DNA of 64,000 bases. Source: CAYRLW01 sp964425215 (GTDB lineage: Bacteria > Spirochaetota > Spirochaetia > Treponematales > Breznakiellaceae). The DNA lies in NCBI GenBank assembly GCA_964425215.1, contig CAYRLW010000010.1, positions 14,203-78,202 of the forward strand, read 5' to 3'. Shown here piece by piece: positions 22,399-30,741 of the stretch. Below the pieces are notes generated by a model. That model saw only the letters and a program-made list of their open reading frames with translations, searched no databases and was not told the DNA's origin. Position 1 is the stretch's first letter. Each line of letters begins with the position of its first letter. Both the position numbers and the translations under genes were made by a program.

Positions 22399-24144
22399 AT
22401 GATTAACCTAAAGATAAACGGTATGCCGGTACAGGTAGAAGAGGGTACTTCTATCCTGAACGCGACAAAAAAGGTAAACATCAAGATTCCGACCCTGTGC
22501 TACAATCCGGATCTTCCCCCCTGGGCGGCCTGCGGTATCTGTATCGTCCGCATGGAGGGGACTCCCAAAATGGTCCGGGCTTGTACGACCCCCGTGGCGG
22601 AGGGCATGAGCGTTATCACCCACGACCCGGAAATTATCCAGGTTCGGCGGACGGTGGTGGAGCTTATCCTTTCGAACCATCCTAACGATTGTTTACAGTG
22701 TCCCCGGAACGGGAACTGCGAGCTCCAGCGGTTGGCCGCCGAGTTCGGCATCCGGGAAGTACCCTTCCCCAATATTACCAAGGACCTGCCCATCGACGAT
22801 TCCAACCCCTCCATCATCCTGAATCCGGAAAAATGTGTCCGGTGCGGCCGCTGTGTTAAGGTTTGCCAGGATATGCAGAACGTGTGGGCCATCGAATTCC
22901 TGGGCCGGGGCATCAACGGCCGGATCGCATCGGCGGCGGACGTCCCCCTGGGCGATAGCCCCTGTATCAAGTGCGGCCAGTGCGCCGCCCACTGCCCCGT
23001 GGGGGCCATCTACGAACGGGACGATACCCGTAAAGTTTGGGCCGCCCTGCAGAACAAGGATATCCACCCGGTGGTGCAGATAGCCCCGTCGGTCCGGGTC
23101 GCCTTGGGCGAGGAGTTTGGCCTGGAACCCGGGACTATCATTACCAAAAAGATCTACGCCGCCCTCCGCCGATTAGGGTTTAAGACCGTATTCGATACGA
23201 ACTTCTCGGCGGACCTGACCATCATCGAAGAGGGCACCGAGTTGGTCAAACGGCTGACGGAAGGGAAGGGAGAAATCCCGATGATTACCAGCTGTTGCCC
23301 CGCCTGGGTCGATTATCTGGAAAAGTACTATTCCGATATGATCCCCAACTTCTCCACCGCCAAGAGCCCCCAGCAGATGATGGGCGCCATGATCAAAACC
23401 TACTGGGCCCAAAAGGCGTCGGTGGATCCCGCCAAGGTGTTTTCCGTTTCCATCATGCCCTGTACGGCTAAAAAATGGGAAACCCAGCGGAACGACGATA
23501 TGAAGTCCTCGGGCTTCCAGGATGTGGACGTGTCCATCACCACCCGGGAATTGGCCCGGATGATCAAGCAGGCGGGGATCGATATCCTGAACCTGCCGGA
23601 CGAGGATGCCGATTCTCCCTTAGGCCCCTACACCGGAGCGGGAACCATTTTTGGCGCCACCGGCGGGGTTATGGAAGCGGCCGTGCGGACCGCCTACCAC
23701 CTGGTTACCAAAAAGGAAATGGGGGACGTTAACTTCCTGCCCGCCCGGGGACTAAAGGGGGTCAAGGAAGCGGAAGTGGACATGGGGGGCACCAAAATCC
23801 GGATCGCCGTGGCCCATCAGATGGGGAATATCGCCGCGGTACTGGATAAAGTCCGGGAAGCCAAGGCCGCGGGCAAGGAAACGCCCTATCATTTTATAGA
23901 GGTTATGGCGTGCCGGGGCGGCTGTATAGCCGGGGGCGGTCAGCCCTACGGTTGTACCGACGAAGTACGGGAAAAGCGCATCGCGGGTATTTATAAGGAC
24001 GATGAAAAATCTCCTTACCGCTGTTCCCACCAGAATCCCTTTATCAAACAGGTGTACGACGAGTTCCTGGGGGAACCCAACGGCCACAAGGCCCACGAAC
24101 TGCTCCACACCCATTACGAAGCCCGACCGTTGTATTTAAAGTAA
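22399..24144 (+). CDS. hydA: [FeFe] hydrogenase catalytic subunit
   Basis: This is a 581-residue catalytic subunit. The N-terminal domains are a [2Fe-2S] (CYNPDLPPWAACGICIV), the His/Cys [4Fe-4S] (HPNDCLQCPRNGNC), and two [4Fe-4S] (CVRCGRCVKVC and CIKCGQCAAHCPVG). The H-cluster motifs are canonical: L1 TSCCPAWVDYL, L2 MPCTAKKWE and L3 EVMACRGGCIAGGGQP. This fits the HndD/group A (M3-type) enzymes that produce or consume H2 in the cytoplasm with NAD(P)H. It is the last gene of the operon and is followed by a strong intrinsic terminator. The maturases HydEFG are not in the window. Confidence 0.97.
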   Translation: MINLKINGMPVQVEEGTSILNATKKVNIKIPTLCYNPDLPPWAACGICIVRMEGTPKMVRACTTPVAEGMSVITHDPEIIQVRRTVVELILSNHPNDCLQCPRNGNCELQRLAAEFGIREVPFPNITKDLPIDDSNPSIILNPEKCVRCGRCVKVCQDMQNVWAIEFLGRGINGRIASAADVPLGDSPCIKCGQCAAHCPVGAIYERDDTRKVWAALQNKDIHPVVQIAPSVRVALGEEFGLEPGTIITKKIYAALRRLGFKTVFDTNFSADLTIIEEGTELVKRLTEGKGEIPMITSCCPAWVDYLEKYYSDMIPNFSTAKSPQQMMGAMIKTYWAQKASVDPAKVFSVSIMPCTAKKWETQRNDDMKSSGFQDVDVSITTRELARMIKQAGIDILNLPDEDADSPLGPYTGAGTIFGATGGVMEAAVRTAYHLVTKKEMGDVNFLPARGLKGVKEAEVDMGGTKIRIAVAHQMGNIAAVLDKVREAKAAGKETPYHFIEVMACRGGCIAGGGQPYGCTDEVREKRIAGIYKDDEKSPYRCSHQNPFIKQVYDEFLGEPNGHKAHELLHTHYEARPLYLK

Positions 24145-24177
24145 AAAAACGCTTTCATAGACCAATAGCCCTTTAGA

Positions 24178-24217
24178 CCCCCTCGGTGGAGCTAACGCTT
24201 CACCGAGGGGGTTTTTT
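24178..24217 (+). terminator. Rho-independent terminator of the hydrogenase operon
   Basis: CCCCCTCGGTG (24178-24188) pairs perfectly with CACCGAGGGGG (24201-24211) and is followed by six T (24212-24217), 33 bases after the hydA stop. Confidence 0.93.
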
Positions 24218-24303
24218 AAACCCCTGGTAAGAAGCCGTGCCCCGCTTGGGGTCGATTTACGGAACGTAAAAGATCGATTAAGGGAGAAAACCGCTTATCA
24301 ATA

Positions 24304-24418
24304 GAGGCTTTTTCAAAACTCAAGGAATTTTGAAAAAGCTACCTTAGATGTACATGCACTATTTTAGCTATTCTATATCGTATAAATATTTGTATTGTAA
24401 AAATACTGCAAGAGGCTC
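24304..24418 (-). repeat. MITE-like repeat, copy D, lacking hairpin 1
   Basis: This copy is inverted relative to A-C. Hairpin 2 is GCTTTTTCAAAACT with ATTTTGAAAAAGC, followed by TACCTTAGATG, the AT-rich centre and AAAATACTGCAAGAGG. Hairpin 1 is missing except for its outer GAGG and CTC, as if deleted precisely. Flanks are AATA and GATA, an imperfect duplication. It lies between the hydrogenase terminator and the promoter of the GntR/LacI regulator. Confidence 0.75.
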
Positions 24419-24442
24419 GATAATGACCCTAAAAAATCTCCA

Positions 24443-24503
24443 TTGACAAAGCTCTTTGTATATCCTAGCCTGTAGTACATGTCTAGCGATGATGGTAGTA
24501 CAT
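24443..24503 (+). promoter_or_regulatory. Promoter and possible operators of the GntR/LacI regulator
   Basis: A consensus TTGACA (24443-24448) with a weak -10 TAGCCT (24466-24471) 17 bases away would start RNA at or next to the ATG at 24479. TGTAGTACA (24471-24479, an odd palindrome) and GGTAGTACAT (24494-24503) share GTAGTACAT and overlap the start region, consistent with auto-repression. Confidence 0.45.
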
Positions 24504-25558
24504 CTAAGGCCGACTCGATATACCGCTGGCTTCTGCGGGAGTTTCAAAGCGGCAGGATTGCTCCGGGAGAACGGCTTCCTTCGGAAAACGAGCTGGGGCG
24601 GTTGTTCGCCGTTTCTAGGCCCCAGGTTCGGTTGGCCCTGGCTAGACTTGCCCACGAGGGGAAAATTGTGGTGCTCCGGGGGAAGGGGAGTTTCCGCGCG
24701 GAGGCTGGCGGGCCCGTGTCCCGGGATATCGCTGTGGTTTTGCCGCATCTGGAGGGGTACATCTATAGCGAGTTGGTCGTTTCTGCGGGGGCGGCCCTGC
24801 GGGAACGGGGCTACCAGGCGCTGTTTGACTGTTCCGACGGGAAACCGGAGGTGGAAACCCAAATCCTTAAGCGGCTTGCGGGGCGGCCTTTGGCGGGAAT
24901 TATCATTTCTCCCATTCTTTCAAAACCGGGGGGGGAATCGTACAGCGTGGACCTCCTGCGAAGGGTGCGGGAACGGGGGGTGTACGTGGTCGTTTTGGAC
25001 AATCCCCTGGGGGAGGGGGAGTTTTCTTGTATAAAAATTGACGACTACCAGGCGGGTAAGCGGGCCGCCCGTTTTCTTCTGGAGCGGGGGCACCGGCGGA
25101 TAGGGGTCTGTTGGTGGAATTCCCACGCGCCCTTTTACGAACGGGCCCGGGGCTTTTTGGACGGCGCAGGATCCGTTCAAGTGCAGGATTACGGTTTGGG
25201 GCCCGAGGCGGGGGGCGAGGGGGGGCGGAGCCTTCTGCGGTCAACCCTTTCCGGCCCCGATAGGCCCACGGCGCTCTTTTGCGCCAACGATAAGGTCGCC
25301 CTTTTGGTTCGTCAGGAAGCCCAAGCCCTGGGTATTGGGGTACCCGCCGACCTTTCGCTTATCGGCTTTGACGACTCTCCCCTGGTCCGGCTTCCGGAAG
25401 TATCCCTGTCGTCCTTTGCCTACCCTTCCCGGTTGATGGGCCGTCGGGCCGTGGAGCTGATCGTCGAGGCTTCCGGCTCGGATACCCCCGTGGAGGCCCT
25501 TACGCTGGTGATAGAACCGACCCTGGTGGATAGGGGTTCGGTTAGAACGATACTATAA
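24479..25558 (+). CDS. GntR-HTH/LacI-type sensor transcriptional regulator
   Basis: This 359-residue hybrid regulator of the AraR type has a GntR winged helix at the N-terminus (residues ~10-75; SIYRWLLREFQSGRIAPGER, LFAVSRPQVRLALARLAHEG) and a periplasmic-binding-protein-like sugar-sensing domain of the LacI type (residues ~80-359; ERGYQALFDCSDGKPEVETQ, GHRRIGVCWW, RPTALFCANDKVALLV, LSLIGFDDSPLV). An in-frame TAG at 24473 rules out an earlier start, and there is no Shine-Dalgarno sequence. It directly precedes the beta-galactosidase gene on the same strand (21 bases) and presumably controls it in response to a galactoside-derived sugar. Confidence 0.92.
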   Translation: MSSDDGSTSKADSIYRWLLREFQSGRIAPGERLPSENELGRLFAVSRPQVRLALARLAHEGKIVVLRGKGSFRAEAGGPVSRDIAVVLPHLEGYIYSELVVSAGAALRERGYQALFDCSDGKPEVETQILKRLAGRPLAGIIISPILSKPGGESYSVDLLRRVRERGVYVVVLDNPLGEGEFSCIKIDDYQAGKRAARFLLERGHRRIGVCWWNSHAPFYERARGFLDGAGSVQVQDYGLGPEAGGEGGRSLLRSTLSGPDRPTALFCANDKVALLVRQEAQALGIGVPADLSLIGFDDSPLVRLPEVSLSSFAYPSRLMGRRAVELIVEASGSDTPVEALTLVIEPTLVDRGSVRTIL

Positions 25559-25579
25559 ACCGTACAATAGGAGAAATTT

Positions 25580-28500
25580 ATGCGGGACATACGATACAGC
25601 GGAAAACCTTGGGAAACCCCGGAGCTGACCAGCCGAAACCGATTGGCCATGCACAGTCCCCTGTTTCCCTTTCCCAGCGCGGAAGCGGCTTTGCGTGACG
25701 CGGTCGCCGGACCCCGGGGGCGTGTAAACAATCCGGGGGGGATCCCGTCGAACAATCCCTGGGTGATCTCTTTGGACGGCTCCTGGGACTTCTATTTGGC
25801 CCCGAATCCTGAGACCCTACCCGAAGGGTGGACCCTCGACTCTGGGGAGATCGGAGGGAAAGATTCGGATCATTGGGCTACTATTCAGGTGCCCACGTCC
25901 TGGTCCCTCCAGGGTTTTGATAAGCCCCACTATACCAACGTGATCATGCCCTTTGGAAACGTTCCCCCCGCCGCGCCGGCCCAAAACCCCACGGGCTTGT
26001 ACCGGCGAACCGTGGAACTCCCGACCCCATGGGTGGGCAAGCGGGTGGTTCTGCGGATTGGGAGCGCCGAAAGTTTTGTGTCGGTTTTTGTGAACGGCCA
26101 GGAGCTGGGCTTCTCCAAGGATTCCCACCTCCCCGCGGAGTTTGATATCAGCTCGGCCCTGCGGCCGGGAAAAAACGTGGTGGCCCTGATGGTGGTCCGG
26201 TATTCCGATTCCAGCTATATCGAGGACCAGGACCAGTGGTGGCTTGGGGGTTTGCACCGAAGCGTGACCCTGTACCGGACCGATTGGGCGTATATCGCCG
26301 ACGTGGACGCCCGGCCGGTCCTGCCGGTGCCCGGAGAAGCCGGTGGGAGCGTCCAGGTGAATATCCAGGGAGGCTTTGCCTTTGATCCGATCCAGGGGAT
26401 CCTGACCCAGCGGGGCCTTTCCACGGAATACGGAGCTTCCGCCAAAGCGCCGGCAGAGTTTATTGAAGATGGAAAACCCTTTATGGTGCGCCTACGGCTC
26501 TACGAGCCGGATCGGTTTGAACTTCCAATCTCTACGGAGGATTTGAACCTACCGGTGGTCTACCGGGAAGGAAGCTGGACTGCCAGAGGGAGTATCCCGG
26601 TGTCGAATCCCCGGTTGTGGAGCTCCGAAACTCCCCATCTGTACACCCTGGTGGTTACCCTTTTGGACAACCAGGGCCGGGAAATAGAAAGCCAAGCCTG
26701 CCGTCTGGGGTTCCGTTCGGTGGAGGTCCGGGATCGGAAATTATTGATCAACGGAAAGCGGGTGCTGATAAAAGGGGCCAACCGGCACGAACACGAAGAG
26801 CGAACCGGGAAGTTCCTGTCCTTGGAGATGATGATCCGGGACCTGGAACTTCTTAAACAGCATAATTTTAACGCGGTTCGGACCTCCCACTATCCCAACG
26901 ATGAACGGTGGTACGACCTCTGCGACGAGTACGGGATCTACCTGATCGACGAGGCGAATATAGAAAGCCACGGGTACTACGATCAGCTGTGCCGGGAGCC
27001 CCGGTATTTGCAGGCCTTTGTGGACCGGGTTTCCCGGATGGCCCTACGGGATAAGAACCATCCTTCCATTATCATCTGGTCCTTGGGAAACGAGTCGGGG
27101 TACGGTCCCAACCACGATGCCGCCGCTTCGTGGCTCCGAGCCTTTGACCCCACGAGGCCCCTCCACTACGAAGGGGCGTGCCGGCCCGAATGGTCCCAGG
27201 GTCCCCATCCCTTGGATACCCAGGGCCGGGGAAAACGGGTGACCGATATCGTAACCACCATGTACCCCACGGTGTCCTTTTTGGAAGAGTGGGACCGGAC
27301 GACGGAGGACGATCGTCCCTTTATTATGTGCGAATTTTCCCACGCCATGGGAAACTCCAACGGGAGTCTTTCCGATTATTGGGCCCTGGTGGAATCGGGG
27401 CGGGCCCTCCAGGGGGGCTTTATTTGGGAATGGATGGACCACGGCATTTTGGTGGGCCCCGGGGGAGCGGATACCCCCCGGTGTACCGTAGCGCCGGGAG
27501 CCAACGCCTCGGATCGGGTCGCGGGGGGACATTCCAAGCCCTGGCGCTACGGCGGCGATTTTGGGGATACTCCGTCGGATATGGACTTTATAGCCGATGG
27601 GTTACTGTTTCCAGACCGGACGCCGAAACCCGTGATGGCCGAATGCGCCTTCCTGTTCCGGCCCATCCGGGCGTATCAGGCCCTACCCGCGGTGTACCAT
27701 ACCCGAAGGGCTCGGGACGCCGGTTCCCCTACCGACGGGGAAGAACCCCGGTTTGGTAAAATTTACGTGGAAAACCGCTTTGACTTTATCCATACGGCGG
27801 GGATTGAATGCGCCTGGTCGGTGGTGTCGGGGGATACAAGTTTGGCCGAGACGGGGGGCGTGGTCGCCCGGGGGGTAGTCCCCCTGCCGATCATAGCCAG
27901 CGGAGAGATCCGGAGCCTGGAATTGGGGATCCCCGAGTCGGGACCGGTGGGGGAGGCGGTTCGCCGGGCCATGGCCCAGGGGGAGACGGTTTTAGACCTG
28001 GAATTCCGGTATACGTCTGCCCACCTATGGGCCAGCGCGGGGCAGACGGTGGCCCGGGAACAGGTACCCCTTTCGCCGGCCCCCAACCTCGCTATGGTCC
28101 CTGGACGGGAAGGGCTGGGCTCCCCTCTGGAGACGGCCTCGAGGACTTCCGGCAATTCTGGAAAAAGCGGAAACAACGGGTACGGCGGGCACAACGGACC
28201 TATCCAGTTCCAGTTTAACGACCAGGGATTTTTGGCGTCCTTACGACCAGCGGGAGGCCAGGAACTCCTGCGGGAACCCCTGGTACCCCACCTGTTCCGC
28301 GCCCCCACCCAGAACGACGGGTTAAAGAACTTTATGGCCCTCCGGGGGGTGCCGGAGTTCGCCTTCTACTATACCAACAAGGCCATGTACGGGTGGCTGG
28401 ACGCGGGCTTGATGGATTTGGAATTTGAACTGATCCGCCGGGATGGCCTGTCTTTTACCCATCGGATGCGGACCGCCAAGGGCGTTCCTGCGGGACTCTT

Positions 28501-29053
28501 TTTCCAGAGATGGAACGTGGAAAACGACGGGACCGTGGGGGCTTCCTTTGTGTTTGACCTGGAACCGGGGCTTCCCGAGTTGCCCCGGGTGGGCCTGGTC
28601 TGCCGGGTCGCGGAGGACGTGGACACGGTAACCTGGTTCGGCCTGGGTCCCCACGAGGCCTACTCGGACCGCCGCGCGGGGGCCCGGCTTGGCCAATGGA
28701 CCGCCCAGGTGGCGGATCTGAGTACCCCCTATATCATGCCCCAGGAGAATGGAAACCGTCATCAAGTCCGTTGGCTTGACCTAAAGGCCATCGGGGCGTC
28801 AAAATTGGCTATCTCGGGCCTGGAGCCCTTTGATTTTTCCCTGGGTCCCTATACGGACCGCCAACTTTGGGAGGGCCGCCACTGGGACGCCCTGCCGGAG
28901 TTTGGGGAGGAAGGGAAAAAGGGATGGGTCCTCTGTTTGGACGCGGCCCAGCGGGGTGTGGGAACCGCCACCTGCGGTCCCGATACGCTGGAGCGGTACC
29001 GCCTGCGGAGCGGGGTCTACCGGATGGACCTGCGGTTTGGACGGGGATGGTAA
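25580..29053 (+). CDS. lacZ: Beta-galactosidase, glycoside hydrolase family 2 (LacZ-type)
   Basis: The protein has 1157 residues, longer than E. coli LacZ (1023). The GH2 sugar-binding domain (SLDGSWDFYLAPNPE, VPTSWSLQGFDKPHYTNVIM), immunoglobulin-like domains and TIM barrel are in order. Signature 1 is RTSHYPNDERWYDLCDEYGI with LIDEANIESHG, the acid/base Glu is in SLGNESGYGPNHDAA and the nucleophile Glu is in IMCEFSHAMGNSNG. The beta-sandwich C-terminal domain (small-chain type) is present (TVTWFGLGPHEAYSDRR, HRYQVRW-like NRHQVRWLDL). There is no signal peptide, so it works in the cytoplasm on imported galactosides. A low-complexity Gly/Ser/Asn stretch occurs near residue 857 (TSGNSGKSGNNGYGGHNG). 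It shares an operon with the regulator. Confidence 0.95.
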   Translation: MRDIRYSGKPWETPELTSRNRLAMHSPLFPFPSAEAALRDAVAGPRGRVNNPGGIPSNNPWVISLDGSWDFYLAPNPETLPEGWTLDSGEIGGKDSDHWATIQVPTSWSLQGFDKPHYTNVIMPFGNVPPAAPAQNPTGLYRRTVELPTPWVGKRVVLRIGSAESFVSVFVNGQELGFSKDSHLPAEFDISSALRPGKNVVALMVVRYSDSSYIEDQDQWWLGGLHRSVTLYRTDWAYIADVDARPVLPVPGEAGGSVQVNIQGGFAFDPIQGILTQRGLSTEYGASAKAPAEFIEDGKPFMVRLRLYEPDRFELPISTEDLNLPVVYREGSWTARGSIPVSNPRLWSSETPHLYTLVVTLLDNQGREIESQACRLGFRSVEVRDRKLLINGKRVLIKGANRHEHEERTGKFLSLEMMIRDLELLKQHNFNAVRTSHYPNDERWYDLCDEYGIYLIDEANIESHGYYDQLCREPRYLQAFVDRVSRMALRDKNHPSIIIWSLGNESGYGPNHDAAASWLRAFDPTRPLHYEGACRPEWSQGPHPLDTQGRGKRVTDIVTTMYPTVSFLEEWDRTTEDDRPFIMCEFSHAMGNSNGSLSDYWALVESGRALQGGFIWEWMDHGILVGPGGADTPRCTVAPGANASDRVAGGHSKPWRYGGDFGDTPSDMDFIADGLLFPDRTPKPVMAECAFLFRPIRAYQALPAVYHTRRARDAGSPTDGEEPRFGKIYVENRFDFIHTAGIECAWSVVSGDTSLAETGGVVARGVVPLPIIASGEIRSLELGIPESGPVGEAVRRAMAQGETVLDLEFRYTSAHLWASAGQTVAREQVPLSPAPNLAMVPGREGLGSPLETASRTSGNSGKSGNNGYGGHNGPIQFQFNDQGFLASLRPAGGQELLREPLVPHLFRAPTQNDGLKNFMALRGVPEFAFYYTNKAMYGWLDAGLMDLEFELIRRDGLSFTHRMRTAKGVPAGLFFQRWNVENDGTVGASFVFDLEPGLPELPRVGLVCRVAEDVDTVTWFGLGPHEAYSDRRAGARLGQWTAQVADLSTPYIMPQENGNRHQVRWLDLKAIGASKLAISGLEPFDFSLGPYTDRQLWEGRHWDALPEFGEEGKKGWVLCLDAAQRGVGTATCGPDTLERYRLRSGVYRMDLRFGRGW

Positions 29054-29067
29054 ACTCGATATAGATT

Positions 29068-29105
29068 AAGCCCACTCTAAAAACCAATTGTGTTAGAGTG
29101 GGCTT
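29068..29105 (+). terminator. Hairpin after lacZ
   Basis: AAGCCCACTCTAA (29068-29080) and TTAGAGTGGGCTT (29093-29105) form a perfect 13-bp stem, 15 bases after the stop. The T-run is absent, so it may be a weak or factor-assisted terminator, or an mRNA 3' end. Confidence 0.65.
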
Positions 29106-29141
29106 ACGTAATTCTTTACAGAAATTACGGTTTTATCGGAA

Positions 29142-29171
29142 CGCATCCAAAAACTGAGGTTTTTGGATGCG
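29142..29171 (+). promoter_or_regulatory. Hairpin directly upstream of the SDR gene's ribosome binding site
   Basis: CGCATCCAAAAAC (29142-29154) and GTTTTTGGATGCG (29159-29171) form a perfect 13-bp stem with a TGAG loop. The Shine-Dalgarno GAGGAGGG begins about 9 bases later. It may be an attenuator, a second lacZ 3' hairpin, or both. Confidence 0.5.
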
Positions 29172-29193
29172 ACCCATGATGAGGAGGGAATCT

Positions 29194-30207
29194 ATGGACA
29201 TACTATTTATCGGCGGCACGGGCAATCTATCCTACGATAGCTCCCTGTACGCCCTAAAGCGGGGGCAGAGGCTGGTTCACCTTAATCGGGGGAATCGGAG
29301 GGATAAACATATAGAGGGGGTGGAAACCCTGATCGCCGATGTGAACGACGAAGCGGCGGTCCGTCGGGTCCTGGGTTCCCGGAAATTTGACGCGGTGGTG
29401 GACTTTATAGCCTTTACGGCAGATCAGGTGGACCGGGATATCCGTCTTTTTAAGGACCGAACCGCCCAATACGTGTTTATTTCCAGCGCTTCGGCGTACC
29501 GGAAACCCCCGGTCCACCACGTGATAACCGAATCGACCCCGGTGGTCAATCCGTTTTGGGACTACTCCCGGAATAAAATCGCCGCCGAACGGCTTTTGAC
29601 GGGGGTCTGGGAGCAAACGGGTTTCCCCATGACCATCGTCCGGCCCTCCCACACCTACAGTACCGGATGGATTCCCACCGCGTGGACCTCCGCCGATTTT
29701 ACCGTGGCGGACCGGATGCTAAAGGGGAAAGAAGTGGTGGTTCAAGGGGATGGACAATCCCTGTGGACCCTGACCCACTCCAGGGACTTTGCCGTTGGCT
29801 TGGTGGGCCTGTTGGGAAACCCTGCGGCCATTGGCGAGGTGGTGCAAATTATGGGGGACGAGGCGTTGACCTGGGACGCGGTGCATTATACGGTGGCCCG
29901 CGCGTTGGGGGTGGAACCCAAGATCGTCCACGTCCCTTCGGACTTTATAGCCCGCGTTGATCCGGTGGTCGGTCAGGCCTTTGTGGGAGACAAGACCTAC
30001 TCGGCCCTCTTCGATTGTTCCAAACTAAAGCGGCTGGTTCCGGAATTTAGGACCACCGTATCCTTCCAGGCGGGAATGCGGGAGTCGGTGGAATGGCTTT
30101 TGGAAGACCCGTCCCGGCAAAAAATCGATACGGCTATGGATGGGGTTATCGAAAAGGTGTTGAGCGCCTGGCGGAGAGCCATGGACTGGGCCTTTAAATT
30201 TGCCTAA
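29194..30207 (+). CDS. NAD-dependent epimerase/dehydratase family protein (extended SDR)
   Basis: This is a 337-residue extended short-chain dehydrogenase/reductase. The Rossmann N-terminus reads MDILFIGGTGNLS, so the usual third Gly of GxxGxxG is Ser. A Ser motif VFISSASAYRKP and the YxxxK pair YSRNK are present, with typical IVRPSHTYSTGW and a later substrate loop (VVQGDGQSLWTLTHSRDFAV). It may act on a sugar nucleotide or a free sugar lactone; I cannot name the substrate. ATG 29194 follows GAGGAGGGAATCT; the frame is open from 29167. It lies behind lacZ but after hairpins, so co-expression is uncertain. Confidence 0.87.
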   Translation: MDILFIGGTGNLSYDSSLYALKRGQRLVHLNRGNRRDKHIEGVETLIADVNDEAAVRRVLGSRKFDAVVDFIAFTADQVDRDIRLFKDRTAQYVFISSASAYRKPPVHHVITESTPVVNPFWDYSRNKIAAERLLTGVWEQTGFPMTIVRPSHTYSTGWIPTAWTSADFTVADRMLKGKEVVVQGDGQSLWTLTHSRDFAVGLVGLLGNPAAIGEVVQIMGDEALTWDAVHYTVARALGVEPKIVHVPSDFIARVDPVVGQAFVGDKTYSALFDCSKLKRLVPEFRTTVSFQAGMRESVEWLLEDPSRQKIDTAMDGVIEKVLSAWRRAMDWAFKFA

Positions 30208-30294
30208 GTTCCCATAAAATAGGTATTTTATTACCACGGGATTCGATACAACTCAATTTTTGAGGGGATCCCCTTGTCTGTATTGGAGGTTCCT

Positions 30295-30501
30295 ATGCAA
30301 GCGAATGTGGGTTTGGTAGATCGGATTATTCGGATTGTGCTGGCGGTGGTCTTGGCCATACTGATTTTCGCGGGCCAGCTTTCTACCGTGGCGGCGGTTA
30401 TTTTGGGCATCATAGCGGTTATAGCTTTGATAACCGGAGCGGTGGCCTTTTGCCCCCTCTACGTGCCCCTAAAAATTAACACGAATAAAAAAAAGGCATA
30501 A
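30295..30501 (+). CDS. Small membrane protein of the DUF2892/YgaP-transmembrane type
   Basis: The protein has 68 residues: a short N-terminus (MQANVGLVDRIIRIVLAVVL) with the NVGxxDRxxR signature of the family, two transmembrane helices (residues ~10-30 and ~33-53), the conserved FCPLYVPL with a Cys, and a basic tail. ATG 30295 follows TTGGAGGTTCCT. Domains like this are sometimes fused to rhodanese domains, but stand-alone copies have no known function. It is monocistronic, with a hairpin downstream. Confidence 0.8.
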   Translation: MQANVGLVDRIIRIVLAVVLAILIFAGQLSTVAAVILGIIAVIALITGAVAFCPLYVPLKINTNKKKA

Positions 30502-30524
30502 AACGTTTTTTCAATAAAGAACGG

Positions 30525-30562
30525 ACAAGTCCGACAAACTCCTAGGAGCATGTCGGACTTGT
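30525..30562. terminator. Palindromic hairpin with GTCCGACAAACTC motif
   Basis: ACAAGTCCGACA (30525-30536) pairs perfectly with TGTCGGACTTGT (30551-30562), and the loop itself contains the palindrome CTCCTAGGAG. The left half carries GTCCGACAAACTCCTAG (30529-30545), almost the same as 7285-7301. It may end the upstream gene; there is no T-run. Confidence 0.6.
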
Positions 30563-30579
30563 GAAATCAAGCGAAGTTC

Positions 30580-30709
30580 GGAGGGCCCTCCACGGGGGGG
30601 GCCCGTTTTTTGGGGGGCCGCGAAACCGGCGGGGCGTAAGCCCCGATGGGTTCGCGGCGGGGGGCGCGTCTGATGCCCGTCCTCCTGGGGGATTGAAATG
30701 GCGCCCCCC
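30580..30709 (+). ncRNA. GC-rich structured region upstream of the MATE gene
   Basis: In 130 bases there are a 12-bp palindrome GGAGGGCCCTCC (30580-30591), a two-tier stem (CCGCGAAACC 30618-30627 with GGGTTCGCGG 30648-30657, enclosing GGGGC/GCCCC with a GTAA loop) and a 9-bp stem GGGGGGCGC (30659-30667) with GCGCCCCCC (30701-30709). It precedes the MATE ATG by 32 bases. No known riboswitch consensus was recognised; it may be a leader RNA or a repeat. Confidence 0.45.
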
Positions 30710-30741
30710 CCATACGTAAGACATAAGGAAAATTAAAAAGT

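Noticed and set aside
30681..30702. Single CRISPR-repeat-like end (GGGGGATTGAAAT) after a GC-rich stretch
   Set aside because: There is no second copy, no spacer array and no cas gene in the window. The bases are better explained as part of the 30659-30709 stem region.
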